From: Deltaproteobacteria bacterium
GTDB lineage: Bacteria > Desulfobacterota > DSM-4660 > Desulfatiglandales > HGW-15
Assembly: GCA_020060215.1 (NCBI GenBank)
Contig: JAGVAP010000060.1
Coordinates: forward strand, 24,823 to 88,822
Reading direction: 5' to 3'
Length of the DNA: 64,000 nt
Position 1 is the first letter of the stretch. Each line of letters opens with the position of its first letter. Made by a program: the position numbers and the translations under genes. The notes beneath the pieces are model-generated. The model had not been told where the DNA came from. It saw nothing but the letters and a program-made list of their open reading frames with translations, and did no database searches. This document shows, piece after piece, positions 16,718 through 25,462 of this stretch.

Positions 16718-16749
16718 CCGCTTGCCGCTGAGGCGGCAAGGTTGAACGG
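16718..16749 (+). repeat. 32-nt hairpin repeat, copy 1
   Basis: Contains the perfect stem CTTGCCGC-TGAG-GCGGCAAG (16721-16740). 29 of 32 positions match the copy at 39641-39672, which overlaps the 3' end of the helicase gene. Confidence 0.7.
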
Positions 16750-16764
16750 GTAGGAAACTTACAG

Positions 16765-16842
16765 GGTGTCCAGGTGTCCGGTTTCGGGTGTCAGCCCGTT
16801 CATCCATCGATCTCCTGACACCTGAACACTGAAACCTGAAAC
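16765..16842. repeat. Inverted repeat of GTGTC/CTGAAACC words
   Basis: Left arm near 16773-16794 and right arm near 16814-16835 share GGTGTCAG/CTGACACC and GGTTTC/GAAACC, with extra tandem CTGAAACC words. This is low-complexity intergenic sequence upstream of hisS, with no coding capacity. Confidence 0.5.
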
Positions 16843-16861
16843 CTCTCTCTTGACGAGGGAT

Positions 16862-16882
16862 CTCACCACCAAGGACACGAAG
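16862..16882 (+). repeat. Dispersed inverted repeat, copy 2 (half element)
   Basis: Only one arm of the CCACCAAGACACGAAG element is visible here (CACCACCAAGGACACGAAG), with no clear partner arm. Confidence 0.45.
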
Positions 16883-16908
16883 AATTTTCGTGATCTGTGG
16901 ACAGGTGA

Positions 16909-16939
16909 TTGAAATCGCGGACACCCTCTGTTAGTGTCC
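16909..16939 (+). promoter_or_regulatory. Candidate hisS promoter with an inverted repeat over the -10
   Basis: TTGAAA and TAGTGT are 17 nt apart. The inverted repeat GGACAC (16919-16924) / GTGTCC (16934-16939) covers the -10 and could be an operator or a leader hairpin. The -10 match is weak. Confidence 0.3.
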
Positions 16940-16973
16940 AACCCGAAAAAATCACGAAACGGAAGCAGATGCA

Positions 16974-18251
16974 GTGGAATTCACGACCCTAAGAGGTTTC
17001 AAGGACATCCTCCCCGGCGAGGTGGGGACATGGCAGGGGGTGGAGGCCGAGGCAAGGAGGATCTTCTTCTCCTTCGGCTACCAGGAGATCAGACCCCCCC
17101 TGATGGAGATGACCGAGCTGTTCAGTCGATCCATCGGAGAAGAGACCGATATCGTCTCCAAGGAGATGTACACCCTTGAAGACGGCAGGGGGAAGGGGCT
17201 CACCCTCAGGCCCGAGGCGACCGCATCCATGGTCAGGGCATACATCCAGCACCGCCTCTATCAGAACAACCCCCTGGTGAAGCTCTTCACCATCGGTCCC
17301 ATGTTCAGGCATGAGCGGCCGCAAAAGGGGAGGTTTCGGCAGTTCCACCAGATCGACGTGGAGGTCCTGGGCGACCCGGGTCCCAGAAGCGATGCAGAGG
17401 TCATCCTTCTCGCCATGACCCTTTTCTCGGCGGTCGGGCTCTCCGACCTCTCCCTCCGGATCAACTCCCTGGGCTGCCCGGTCTGCAGGCCCGTATTCAG
17501 GGACGAGCTCAGGCGCTATCTTGTCCAAAGCGCCGCCGGTCTCTGCCCCGATTGCCGGAGGAGGGCGGAAACCAATCCCCTCAGGGTCTTCGACTGCAAG
17601 GTGGAGGAGTGCCGCGGACGGGTGCGGAACGCCCCCTCCATCCTCTCCTTCATCTGCAAGGGATGCGAAGAGCACTTCAGAACCCTGCAGGAGTCCCTCC
17701 GCGATGCCGGGCTCTCCTTTGTCCAGGACCCGACCCTGGTCCGGGGGCTCGACTATTACACCCGAACCGCATTCGAGGTCCAGACCGAGAGGTTGGGTTC
17801 GCAGAATGCAGTGGCCGGGGGAGGACGCTACGACGGACTGGTCAGGCAGCTTGGAGGCCCCGACCACCCCGGCATCGGATTTGCCGTGGGCATGGAGAGG
17901 CTGATCGCGCTCCTGGAAGAGGCCCATGGCAGCAAGCCTGCGCAGGGGCCCGATGTGTTCATCGTGGCCCTGGGCGGGGATGCGGAGAAAAGGGGTTTCA
18001 GGTGGGTGGACGAGCTCAGGCGCGCGGGGCTCTGGGCCGAGATGGAATACAGCTCCAAGGGATTGAAGGCGCAGATGAAGAGCGCCGATCGACTCGGTGC
18101 CCGAAAGGTCGTGATCGTGGGGGAAAATGAGCTCGCCTCCGGCAAGGCCGTCCTCAGGGACATGGCCACCAAGGCCCAGGAGGAGATCGGCCTCGAGGGT
18201 CTGGTGGAAAGGGTGAAGACGGCGTGCAGACCTCCGGAGGTAGATCCATGA
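16974..18251 (+). CDS. hisS: Histidyl-tRNA synthetase
   Basis: 425 aa, normal HisRS length; it charges tRNA-His. Class II core motifs: FKDILPGE start, motif 2 FTIGPMFRHERPQKGRFRQF, histidine motifs LVRGLDYYTRTAFEV and AVAGGGRYDGLV, and motif 3 GIGFAVGMERL. An internal Cys-rich insert (GCPVC, LCPDC, FDCKVEEC, CKGC; residues about 165-235) is the zinc-like segment found in many bacterial HisRS. GTG start with GGAAG upstream. The C-terminal anticodon domain is complete, and the stop overlaps the aspS ATG by 4 nt (ATGA). Confidence 0.96.
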   Translation: MEFTTLRGFKDILPGEVGTWQGVEAEARRIFFSFGYQEIRPPLMEMTELFSRSIGEETDIVSKEMYTLEDGRGKGLTLRPEATASMVRAYIQHRLYQNNPLVKLFTIGPMFRHERPQKGRFRQFHQIDVEVLGDPGPRSDAEVILLAMTLFSAVGLSDLSLRINSLGCPVCRPVFRDELRRYLVQSAAGLCPDCRRRAETNPLRVFDCKVEECRGRVRNAPSILSFICKGCEEHFRTLQESLRDAGLSFVQDPTLVRGLDYYTRTAFEVQTERLGSQNAVAGGGRYDGLVRQLGGPDHPGIGFAVGMERLIALLEEAHGSKPAQGPDVFIVALGGDAEKRGFRWVDELRRAGLWAEMEYSSKGLKAQMKSADRLGARKVVIVGENELASGKAVLRDMATKAQEEIGLEGLVERVKTACRPPEVDP

Positions 18252-20053
18252 GAGAGACGGAAGATTTTCATCTTGACCCGCTGGGAGAGTGGAAAAGGAC
18301 CCACGACTGCGGGACCTTGACGGCCGCGGACATCGGCAGAGAAGTGACGCTCATGGGCTGGGTGAACGGCCGCAGGGACCTCGGCAACCTGATCTTCATC
18401 GATCTTCGGGACAGGGAAGGGATCACCCAGATCGTCTTCGACCCGAACATCGGCCCCGCTGCCCATCAGAGGGCGCATGTCTTGAGGAACGAATGGGTAT
18501 GCGCGGTCCGGGGAACGGTCTCGCCGCGGCTCAAGGGGCAGGAGAACCCCAAGCTCCCCACCGGAGAGATCGAGGTCAAGGCGTCGGAGATCAGGCTCCT
18601 GAACAGGACCGAGACCCCGCCCTTTCAGGTGGACGGCTCGGTCGACGCGTCCGAGACGCTCCGTCTCAAGTACCGGTACCTCGAGCTGAGAAGAAAGCGG
18701 GTCTTCGAGAACCTGCGTCGGCGCCATCGCATGACGGCCGCCATCAGGGACTACCTGAACAGGGCCGGTTTCATCGAGGTCGAGACCCCCTTTCTCACGA
18801 AGAGCACCCCCGAAGGGGCGAGGGACTACCTGGTTCCGAGCCGGGTGAGCAAAGGGCACTTCTACGCCCTCCCCCAGTCGCCTCAGCTCTTCAAACAGCT
18901 CCTCATGGTGGCGGGGTTCGACAAGTACTACCAGGTGGTCCGATGCTTCCGGGACGAGGACCTGAGGGCCGACCGGCAGCCCGAGTTTACCCAGGTGGAC
19001 CTCGAGATGTCCTTCGTGAACGAGGATGGGGTGATCGGGATCGTGGAAGGCATGCTCGCCGAGCTCTTCCGCACGATCCTCGGCAGGGAGATCTCCCTCC
19101 CCATCGCGAGGCTCGAATACCGGGACGCGATGGAGCGGTTCGGCACGGACCGCCCGGACCTCAGGGTCGGAATGGAGATGGTGGAGATCACGGACCTGGT
19201 CCAGGGGTCCGGATTCCAGGTCTTCAAGGACGTGATCGCAGCGGGAGGCGTGGTCAAGGGGATCAGGGTCGCATCCGGCGCTGCGGTGATCTCCAGAAAG
19301 CAGCTGGATGAGCTGTCGAAGCTGGCGGCCGGCTGGGGCGCAAAGGGGCTGCTCTCGGCCAAGATCGGCGGGGAGGGCTGGCAGTCCTCCATGAGCAAGT
19401 TCCTGGAGCCCGAGACCATGGCCTCCATCGATCTCCGCATGGGCGCCCAACCGGGGGATCTCATGCTCTTCGTGGCCGACCGGAGAAAGACGGCCAACCA
19501 GGTCCTCGGACAGACCCGGCTGGAGCTGGCCAGGAGACTGCGCCTGACGAGACCCGGGGAGCACGCGCTGGTGTGGGTCACGAGGTTCCCTCTCCTCGAA
19601 TACAACGAGGCCGAAGGGAGACTCGACGCGGTCCACCACCCCTTCACCTCGCCCATGGAAGAGGACATTCCTCTTCTGGAGCATGAACCGGAAAAGGTAC
19701 GGGCCAGGGCCTATGACATCGTGCTGAACGGAAATGAGATCGGCGGCGGAAGCGTCAGGATTCACAATATCTCCCTGCAGGAGAAGATCTTCGGCCTCCT
19801 CGGGATCTCCAAGGAAGACGCGGACCGGAAGTTCGGCTTCTTCCTCGAGGCGCTCCGGTACGGCGCTCCGCCCCATGCAGGGATCGCGCTGGGTCTCGAT
19901 CGACTGGCGGCCATCCTCTCGGGAGTCGACTCCATCCGGGAGGTCATCGCCTTCCCCAAGACCGCCACGGCCGCCTGCCCCATCTCCGACGCCCCCTCCA
20001 GGGTGGACAGCAGGCAGCTGGAGGAGCTGGGGATCAGGCTCGTCGAAGAATAG
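18248..20053 (+). CDS. aspS: Aspartyl-tRNA synthetase
   Basis: About 601 aa, bacterial-type AspRS with GAD insertion. N-terminal OB-fold anticodon domain (VTLMGWVNGRRDLGNLIFID), class II motifs FIEVETPFLTKSTPEGARDY and VVRCFRDEDLRADRQPEFTQ, and the C-terminal motif GIALGLDRLAAILSG. ATG 18248 has GGAGG at good spacing and overlaps the hisS stop, so the two synthetases are coupled. Whether it is discriminating or also makes Asp-tRNA-Asn cannot be settled here; no gatCAB is in the window. Confidence 0.96.
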   Translation: MRETEDFHLDPLGEWKRTHDCGTLTAADIGREVTLMGWVNGRRDLGNLIFIDLRDREGITQIVFDPNIGPAAHQRAHVLRNEWVCAVRGTVSPRLKGQENPKLPTGEIEVKASEIRLLNRTETPPFQVDGSVDASETLRLKYRYLELRRKRVFENLRRRHRMTAAIRDYLNRAGFIEVETPFLTKSTPEGARDYLVPSRVSKGHFYALPQSPQLFKQLLMVAGFDKYYQVVRCFRDEDLRADRQPEFTQVDLEMSFVNEDGVIGIVEGMLAELFRTILGREISLPIARLEYRDAMERFGTDRPDLRVGMEMVEITDLVQGSGFQVFKDVIAAGGVVKGIRVASGAAVISRKQLDELSKLAAGWGAKGLLSAKIGGEGWQSSMSKFLEPETMASIDLRMGAQPGDLMLFVADRRKTANQVLGQTRLELARRLRLTRPGEHALVWVTRFPLLEYNEAEGRLDAVHHPFTSPMEEDIPLLEHEPEKVRARAYDIVLNGNEIGGGSVRIHNISLQEKIFGLLGISKEDADRKFGFFLEALRYGAPPHAGIALGLDRLAAILSGVDSIREVIAFPKTATAACPISDAPSRVDSRQLEELGIRLVEE

Positions 20054-20385
20054 CACAAGGTTTTCCGAAGGAGCTGTAGGATGGGTGGAGGGAACCGAAA
20101 CCCATCTCTTGGAGACAGCGGGAGAGATCGTATCCTTGGAAAAGAAGTGCGCCCCGAGCCGCCCTTTTTGGTCTCGAACAAGTCCGGCCGTAGCATTCCG
20201 AAAATGAGCGTTTTTCGGTCTTACGGCATCTCCCGTCAGACAAAAAGCAGTCTCTCTGCGACTCTGCGGTGAACTCCTGATCCCGGAGTGCTTCGTGCGA
20301 ATCAGCTGATAAACATCTTGACTTTTTGAGGCGAATGCCCTATAGTTCGTCGTTTAGCAATTTCCTGAGAAAGGACGTGATAGCC
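20054..20385. other. 332-nt gap between aspS and the PxxKW gene
   Basis: No gene seen. It holds two hairpins: GATGGGT/ACCCATC (20080-20106), just after aspS and possibly its structural terminator without a T-tract, and CCGAAAA/TTTTCGG (20198-20218). The right end carries the promoter described separately. Confidence 0.5.
20318..20346 (+). promoter_or_regulatory. Near-consensus sigma-70 promoter of the PxxKW gene
   Basis: TTGACT and TATAGT with exactly 17 nt between them (5/6 and 5/6 matches). Predicted start near 20353, about 33 nt before the ATG. One of the two best promoter matches in the window, which suggests strong, constitutive expression. Confidence 0.75.
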
Positions 20386-20667
20386 ATGGTTTGTACATCC
20401 TCCAAAAAAGGCGTTGAGTGCTTCTTCATGAGCAAGAACGGCTGCCAGTTCAACGGCGGCTCCTGCCATCCTATCGTGGATGCCTGCAACGGCTGCCAGA
20501 AGGCCAAAGAATTCCCTACCGGAAAGTTCTGCCTGATCTTCCCGGAGCCGGCTACCAAGTGGCGCAGCGGAAAATGCAACATGGCCACCCATGTGGAAAA
20601 GAATGCAGCGCCCAAAGAGCCCGTGAAGATCAATCCCCTGAAGGCCTCGAAGCGTTCGGTCAAGTAG
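20386..20667 (+). CDS. PxxKW family cysteine-rich protein
   Basis: 93 aa from ATG 20386 (AAGGA upstream). It has seven cysteines in a regular array (VCTSS, VECFF, GCQFN, SCHP, ACNGC, FCLIF) plus one near the end of the core (KCNM), and the name motif PEPATKW. This small family is known from Desulfobacterota and has no assigned function; the cysteines suggest a metal or Fe-S site. The C-terminal tail is lysine-rich and probably disordered. It is monocistronic behind a strong promoter and converges on tlyA. Confidence 0.88.
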   Translation: MVCTSSKKGVECFFMSKNGCQFNGGSCHPIVDACNGCQKAKEFPTGKFCLIFPEPATKWRSGKCNMATHVEKNAAPKEPVKINPLKASKRSVK

Positions 20668-20694
20668 ATCGGCTGGTCAAAGCTGATCGAGCGG

Positions 20695-20720
20695 ACTCGC
20701 GTCTCCATGCGGGAGCGAGT
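20695..20720. terminator. Hairpin between convergent PxxKW and tlyA genes
   Basis: ACTCGC (20695-20700) pairs with GCGAGT (20715-20720), with a partial inner stem CTCC/GGGA. No T-tract on either side, so its role as a terminator is uncertain. Confidence 0.35.
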
Positions 20721-20736
20721 GTGGGAGAGGTTTGCC

Positions 20737-21459
20737 CTACCTTTTCAGGTAGATGAAGAATTCCTTGTTGCCCTTGGGACCCAGCAGAGGGGACTCCATC
20801 TCCCCTCTGACCTCCCATCCCAGGCCCGCGCCGAACTCCTGGATGCGGGCAACGACCTCCTGATGCAGCTCGGGGTTGCGGACCACCCCCCCTTTCCCCA
20901 CCTGACCCCGTCCCACCTCGAACTGCGGTTTCACCAGCGCAACGATCCATCCCTGCCGGCCGAGGAGTTCGGTCACGGGGGGAAGGACCAGCCGGAGGGA
21001 GATGAAGGAGACGTCCATGGTCGCCCCATCCGGCGTCTCTTCCAGGTTCTCCGGCCGAAGGTAGCGGATATTCGTCTTCTCCAGGACCGCCACCCTGGGG
21101 TCGTTCCGAAGCCTCCAGTGGAGCTGCCCGTACCCGACATCCACGGAGATCACCCTCCTCGCCCCGTGGCGCAGGAGGCAGTCCGTGAACCCTCCTGTCG
21201 ACGATCCCACATCCATGACGACCTTTTCCCTGACCTCCGGGGAAAACTGCCGGAGGGCCGCCTCCAGCTTGAGGCCGCCTCGGCTGACATAGGAGAGGAG
21301 GGGTTTGTTGAGCGAGATGGCTGCGGACTTGGAGGTGAGATGGCCGGGTTTGTCGATGCGGATGCGTTCCACCTCGACAAGACCCTCCATGATGATCGCC
21401 CTGGCCTTTTCCCTGCTTTCCGCCAGCCCCCTTTCCACCAGGAGCTGATCCAGTCTCAT
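20737..21459 (-). CDS. tlyA: TlyA-family 2'-O-methyltransferase (rRNA) / hemolysin-like
   Basis: 240 aa. N-terminal S4 RNA-binding domain (MRLDQLLVERGLAESREKAR), then an FtsJ-like Rossmann domain: YVSRGGLKLEAAL, SAM motif VMDVGSSTGGFTDCLL, and catalytic-type residues in MDVSFISLRLVLP and ALVKPQFEVGRG. TlyA methylates 16S/23S rRNA ribose in Mycobacterium; many homologues were first called hemolysins. It lies 16 nt after dxs, at the end of the xseA operon, its usual position in this phylum. Confidence 0.93.
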   Translation of the reverse strand: MRLDQLLVERGLAESREKARAIIMEGLVEVERIRIDKPGHLTSKSAAISLNKPLLSYVSRGGLKLEAALRQFSPEVREKVVMDVGSSTGGFTDCLLRHGARRVISVDVGYGQLHWRLRNDPRVAVLEKTNIRYLRPENLEETPDGATMDVSFISLRLVLPPVTELLGRQGWIVALVKPQFEVGRGQVGKGGVVRNPELHQEVVARIQEFGAGLGWEVRGEMESPLLGPKGNKEFFIYLKR

Positions 21460-21475
21460 CCTGGCGCTGCCTTTC

Positions 21476-23371
21476 CTATCCGCAGAGATGTCGGGCCTCC
21501 TTCATGATCCCCGCCACATCCAGGCCGCAGTTGCACCGCAGCCTGTCCTGGGGCCCATGCTCCAAGAAGCAATCGGGAAGCCCGAGCCTTCGCACAGGGA
21601 CGGAGAGCCCCGCATCGCTGAACATCTCCAGCACGGCCCCGCCCAGCCCCCCCTGCCTGATGTTCTCCTCGACGACCAGGACCCTGCCGGCGGCCTTTGC
21701 ATCATCGACCAGAGCCGGGTCGAGGGGCTTTGCGAAACGGCAGTTGACCACCCCTGCCGAAAGCCCCTCCTTCTCCAGGCGGAGGGCGGCCTCCAGGGAA
21801 GGCATGACCATGCTGCCGAAGGCGATGATGAGCAGGTCCTTCCCCTCCCTCAGCCGCTCCGACTTCCCGACCGGGATGGCCTTGAACTCACGGTCCAGGG
21901 GCACCCCGCATCCGTTTCCCCGGGGGTACCTGATGGCGGAAGGGCCGGGGAGCTGCAGGGCCGTATAGAGCATATGCCTCAACTCGTTCTCGTCTTTGGG
22001 GGCCATCACCGTCATGTTGGGGAGACTTCGAAGGTACGTCACGTCGAAGTGGCCGTGATGGGTCTGCCCGTCTTCCCCGACAATCCCACCCCGGTCCAGA
22101 CAGAAGACCACGGGCAGGGCGGTCAGGCAGACATCATGGATGATCTGATCAAAGGCCCTCTGCAGGAAGGTCGAGTAGATGGCCACGACCGGCCTGAAAC
22201 CCTCGGTGGCAAGGCCGGCGGCGAAGGTGACCGCATGCTGCTCGGCGATCCCCACGTCCAGGAACCGCTCCGGGAAGACCTCTCCGAACTTGTTCAGCCC
22301 TGTCCCCTCGGGCATGGCCGCGGTGATGGCGAAGATCTTCTCGTTCCGTCTTCCCAGCTCGATCATCGCATCGCCGAAGGCCTCGGTGTAGGTCGGGGCC
22401 TGATCGGGGCGGGCGGGACAAGCCCCGGTGGAGACGTCGAAGCAGCCAACCCCGTGGAAGTGGGTGGGGTTCTTTTCCGCAGGCCCGTATCCTTTCCCCT
22501 TGACGGTCAGCACATGGATGAGCACAGGGCCTTCGTGGTGGAGGACATGGGTGAAGGTATCGATCAGCCGATCGAGGCGATGTCCGTGGATAGGGCCCAC
22601 GTACGTGAACTGAAACGCCTCGAAGAGCATGCCCGGGGTGAAGAAGGTGATCAGGGAATCCTCGCTCTTCCTGACGATGTTGAGGATGTTCTCCCCCACG
22701 CCCGGGATGGATTTCATGAAGTTCATGAGCTCCTTCTTGAGCTGCAGGAAACGGCGACCCGCCATCTTCCGGCTCAGGAAGGAAGAGAGGGCCCCCACAT
22801 TGGGGGCTATGGACATCTCGTTGTCGTTCAGGACCACGATCAGGTTCTTGGCCATGGAACCGGCCTGGTTGAGGCCCTCATAGGCCATCCCCCCGGTCAT
22901 CGACCCGTCACCGATGACCGCAATGACGCGGCCTTCCTCGCCCTTCAAGGCCTTTCCGGTCGCGATCCCCAGTCCTGCGGAGACCGAGGTGCTGCTGTGC
23001 CCGGTGTTGAAGGCATCGTAGACGCTCTCCTCCCGCTTCGGGAACCCGCTCATCCCGCCATAGGTTCGGAGCGTATCGAAGAGCTCTCGTCGTCCCGTGA
23101 GAAGCTTGTGGGTGTAAGACTGGTGGCCGACGTCCCAGATGATCTTGTCCCCGGGCGCGTTGAAGACATAGTGCAGGGCAATGGTCAGCTCCACCACCCC
23201 GAGGTTGGGGGCCAGGTGCCCGCCCGTCCTGGAGACCGTCTCGATGATCTTCCGCCGCACCTCCGAGGCGACCTCGTTCAGCTCCCGGATGCTCAGTCTC
23301 TTCAGGTCTGAAGGAGTGTTGATGGTCTCCAACAGCCGATAGGGTTTATGATGGTTGTTGTTCTTCTTCAT
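21476..23371 (-). CDS. dxs: 1-Deoxy-D-xylulose-5-phosphate synthase
   Basis: 631 aa. It condenses pyruvate and glyceraldehyde 3-phosphate, the first step of the MEP isoprenoid route, using thiamine diphosphate. Motifs: [39 protein letters not shown]-binding [15 protein letters not shown] with LNDNEMSI, the catalytic Glu in [15 protein letters not shown], and the transketolase C-domain ([17 protein letters not shown]). The start overlaps the ispA stop by 4 nt. Confidence 0.96.
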   Translation of the reverse strand: MKKNNNHHKPYRLLETINTPSDLKRLSIRELNEVASEVRRKIIETVSRTGGHLAPNLGVVELTIALHYVFNAPGDKIIWDVGHQSYTHKLLTGRRELFDTLRTYGGMSGFPKREESVYDAFNTGHSSTSVSAGLGIATGKALKGEEGRVIAVIGDGSMTGGMAYEGLNQAGSMAKNLIVVLNDNEMSIAPNVGALSSFLSRKMAGRRFLQLKKELMNFMKSIPGVGENILNIVRKSEDSLITFFTPGMLFEAFQFTYVGPIHGHRLDRLIDTFTHVLHHEGPVLIHVLTVKGKGYGPAEKNPTHFHGVGCFDVSTGACPARPDQAPTYTEAFGDAMIELGRRNEKIFAITAAMPEGTGLNKFGEVFPERFLDVGIAEQHAVTFAAGLATEGFRPVVAIYSTFLQRAFDQIIHDVCLTALPVVFCLDRGGIVGEDGQTHHGHFDVTYLRSLPNMTVMAPKDENELRHMLYTALQLPGPSAIRYPRGNGCGVPLDREFKAIPVGKSERLREGKDLLIIAFGSMVMPSLEAALRLEKEGLSAGVVNCRFAKPLDPALVDDAKAAGRVLVVEENIRQGGLGGAVLEMFSDAGLSVPVRRLGLPDCFLEHGPQDRLRCNCGLDVAGIMKEARHLCG

Positions 23372-24264
23372 TGCTGCCTTTCGATGATATAGGAGGCCAG
23401 TTTTCTCAGTGGATCGGCCTTCTGATCAAGTCCCTCGAGGGCCTGGATAGCCATGCCGACGAGCTCCTTCTGGATGGCCTTGGATCTCCTCAGACCCAAC
23501 ACCGATGGGTAGGTGATCTTCTCCTTTTGCGCATCCCCTCCCGTCTTCTTGCCCGTCTTCTCCGGATCGCCCTCGATATCCAGTATATCATCCGCGATCT
23601 GGAATGCGAGCCCCACGGCATCGCCATAGTCCGAGATCGCCTTGATCTGCTCTTCTTTTCCATTCCCGAGGATGGCGCCCGAGACCACCGAAGCGCTGAT
23701 CATGGCCCCTGTCTTGTGGGTGTGGATATACTCCACCAGGGAGGGCTTCGGCTTCACCTTGGCCCCTTGCGAGACGATGTCCACAACCTGCCCCCCGACC
23801 ATACCCCGGTATCCTGCGGCCCGGGCGATGAGACCGACGACCTGCAGGAGCGCGGCCGGATCCGGCCCGGGCTCCCCGGCCATGGAGATCAGGCCGAAGG
23901 CCTCGGTCAGGAGCCCATCCCCCGCAAGCAGGGCCACCGCTTCTCCGAACACCTTGTGGTTGGTCGGTTTCCCCCTCCTGAGGTCGTCGTTGTCCATGGC
24001 GGGGAGGTCATCGTGGATCAGGGAGTAGGTGTGGATCATCTCCAGCCCGCACGCCACCGGAAGGACCGCGGATTCGTCTCCACCCACCGCTGCACAGCCG
24101 GCCATGCAGAGGATCGGCCTCAGCCTCTTGCCGCCCGCGAAAAGGCTGTAGTTCATGGCCCGGACAACCACCCCCGCGGGACCCTCGGGCCTGGCAGCGA
24201 ACCTCTCCAGGGCATCGTCCACGATCTTTTTCCGTTCTTTGAGATAGGCCTGGAGATCCATCAC
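23368..24264 (-). CDS. ispA: (2E,6E)-Farnesyl diphosphate / polyprenyl synthase
   Basis: 298 aa, IspA-type short-chain prenyltransferase. First Asp-rich motif [19 protein letters not shown] (the bacterial DDx4D form, with two extra residues), second motif [13 protein letters not shown], and the GGKRLRP substrate motif near residue 44. It makes C15 (perhaps C20) diphosphates feeding undecaprenyl and quinone pathways. Start and stop each overlap a neighbour by 4 nt (xseB upstream, dxs downstream), so the three are coupled. Confidence 0.94.
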   Translation of the reverse strand: MMDLQAYLKERKKIVDDALERFAARPEGPAGVVVRAMNYSLFAGGKRLRPILCMAGCAAVGGDESAVLPVACGLEMIHTYSLIHDDLPAMDNDDLRRGKPTNHKVFGEAVALLAGDGLLTEAFGLISMAGEPGPDPAALLQVVGLIARAAGYRGMVGGQVVDIVSQGAKVKPKPSLVEYIHTHKTGAMISASVVSGAILGNGKEEQIKAISDYGDAVGLAFQIADDILDIEGDPEKTGKKTGGDAQKEKITYPSVLGLRRSKAIQKELVGMAIQALEGLDQKADPLRKLASYIIERQQ

Positions 24265-24503
24265 GCCTCCTCGACCTTCTGCTCGGTCTCAAAGGGCTGC
24301 TGAACCAGTTTGCCGGTGCTGTCCTTCATCAGGATGGTCACCTTTCTCTCCGCCTCGTCCAGTTTTTGGGTGCAGAACCGGACCAGCGCCATGCCTTCCT
24401 CGAAGACCTTGAGGGATTCGTCGAGAGAGAGGTCCCCCCCCTCCAGGCTCTGCACGATCGACTCAAGGCGCTCCATGGCCGTCTCGAATTTTCTCTCTTC
24501 CAT
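24261..24503 (-). CDS. xseB: Exodeoxyribonuclease VII small subunit
   Basis: 80 aa, the usual XseB size. Two helices with the family pattern: FETAMERLESIVQSLEGGDL then LDESLKVFEEGMALVRFCTQ and a final LDEAERKV. It binds XseA to form the ssDNA exonuclease. ATG 24503 lies 2 nt after the stop of the M23 peptidase gene; the longer open frame upstream is not coding. It differs from many genomes only in that an M23 gene separates it from xseA. Confidence 0.93.
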   Translation of the reverse strand: MEERKFETAMERLESIVQSLEGGDLSLDESLKVFEEGMALVRFCTQKLDEAERKVTILMKDSTGKLVQQPFETEQKVEEA

Positions 24504-24505
24504 AA

Positions 24506-25462
24506 TCACTCCAGTTCCACGCTCAGGTTGACCAACCGCAGGGGATCCACCCGGGCGCCGTTGACCCGCACCCCGAGATGGAGGTGGGGCCCCGTAGACC
24601 GGCCCGTCGATCCCACATGCCCGATGATGTCTCCCTTCCCGACGCGCTGCTGTTCCTCTACCAGGATCTTCTCCAGATGAAAGTACATGGTGTGGATGCC
24701 GCCGCCATGGTCGATCACCACCGACCGGCCGCTGAAGAAGTGATCGCACGTGAGGACCACCCGGCCGTGATTCATCGCCCTTACCGGCACTCCGAGATGG
24801 GCCTTCAGATCCACCCCCGAGTGGGGAGAACGGGGTTCGCCGTTGATGTAATTCCTCAAACCAAACCGGCCGCTGACCTCTCCCTCCACGGGAATCAGGA
24901 AACGGCTGCGCCAAAGGGGCGCGGCAGGTGGGCCGTTCAGGACGGCTTTCATCTCGGCCGACTCCCTCTTCACCCTCTCAAGGGTCGGTCCGTCCAGCTC
25001 GACCATCTCCCTTGGAAGGGTGATCCGTCTCTCACCGTAGTCCTTGCTCTCGACGGTGATACCGACACTCTTCTCCCGACCCGAGGGGGTTGTCAATATT
25101 TTCAACGGATGTACCTGGGGCACGGATTTCAGATCGACTCCCAGGAAAGCGCACCATTCCCCCTTCCCGCGGGCGACCATGGGGATCTCCCTCTCCATCC
25201 AGGACACCTTCAAGGTCTCCCCTTCCCCGGCCCTCACCCTCAGCAGGAAGACGTCGCCCTGGGATACCCGTTGAGACGATAGGATGACCTCCGGGACCGC
25301 TGACCGAGCGGTCCCCACCCCTGCCCAGGAACAGAGGGCGGCGATGAAAACGAGCAGGACCGCGGCCACGGCCCCGAGCCGTAAACCTATTCGGTTTGCC
25401 GCAGGCAATTCGACGGCCTTTCCGCACACGATTTCGTCGGGTCCACCTTTTCGACCACGCAC
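24506..25462 (-). CDS. M23 (LytM-type) metallopeptidase, membrane-anchored or secreted
   Basis: Up to 318 aa. A signal-anchor (LGAVAAVLLVFIAALCSWAG) is followed by a beta-rich region and a complete peptidase M23 domain: zinc ligands in HSGVDLKAHLGVPV (HxxxD) and GPHLHLGV (HxH), with VVIDHGGGIHTMYFHL. All catalytic residues are present, so it should be an active cell-wall endopeptidase. The start is uncertain: GTG 25462 overlaps xseA by 76 nt; GTG 25429 or TTG 25408 would give a more normal signal length. Its place between xseA and xseB is common in Desulfobacterota. Confidence 0.88.
   Translation of the reverse strand: MRGRKGGPDEIVCGKAVELPAANRIGLRLGAVAAVLLVFIAALCSWAGVGTARSAVPEVILSSQRVSQGDVFLLRVRAGEGETLKVSWMEREIPMVARGKGEWCAFLGVDLKSVPQVHPLKILTTPSGREKSVGITVESKDYGERRITLPREMVELDGPTLERVKRESAEMKAVLNGPPAAPLWRSRFLIPVEGEVSGRFGLRNYINGEPRSPHSGVDLKAHLGVPVRAMNHGRVVLTCDHFFSGRSVVIDHGGGIHTMYFHLEKILVEEQQRVGKGDIIGHVGSTGRSTGPHLHLGVRVNGARVDPLRLVNLSVELE

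Noticed and set aside
15162..16739. 525-codon minus-strand frame over the ArsA-type gene
   Set aside because: Shadow of the ATPase and its 77-aa partner; no coherent motifs.
17828..20056. 742-codon minus-strand frame over hisS-aspS
   Set aside because: Antisense to two confidently identified tRNA synthetases; no domain or ribosome site.
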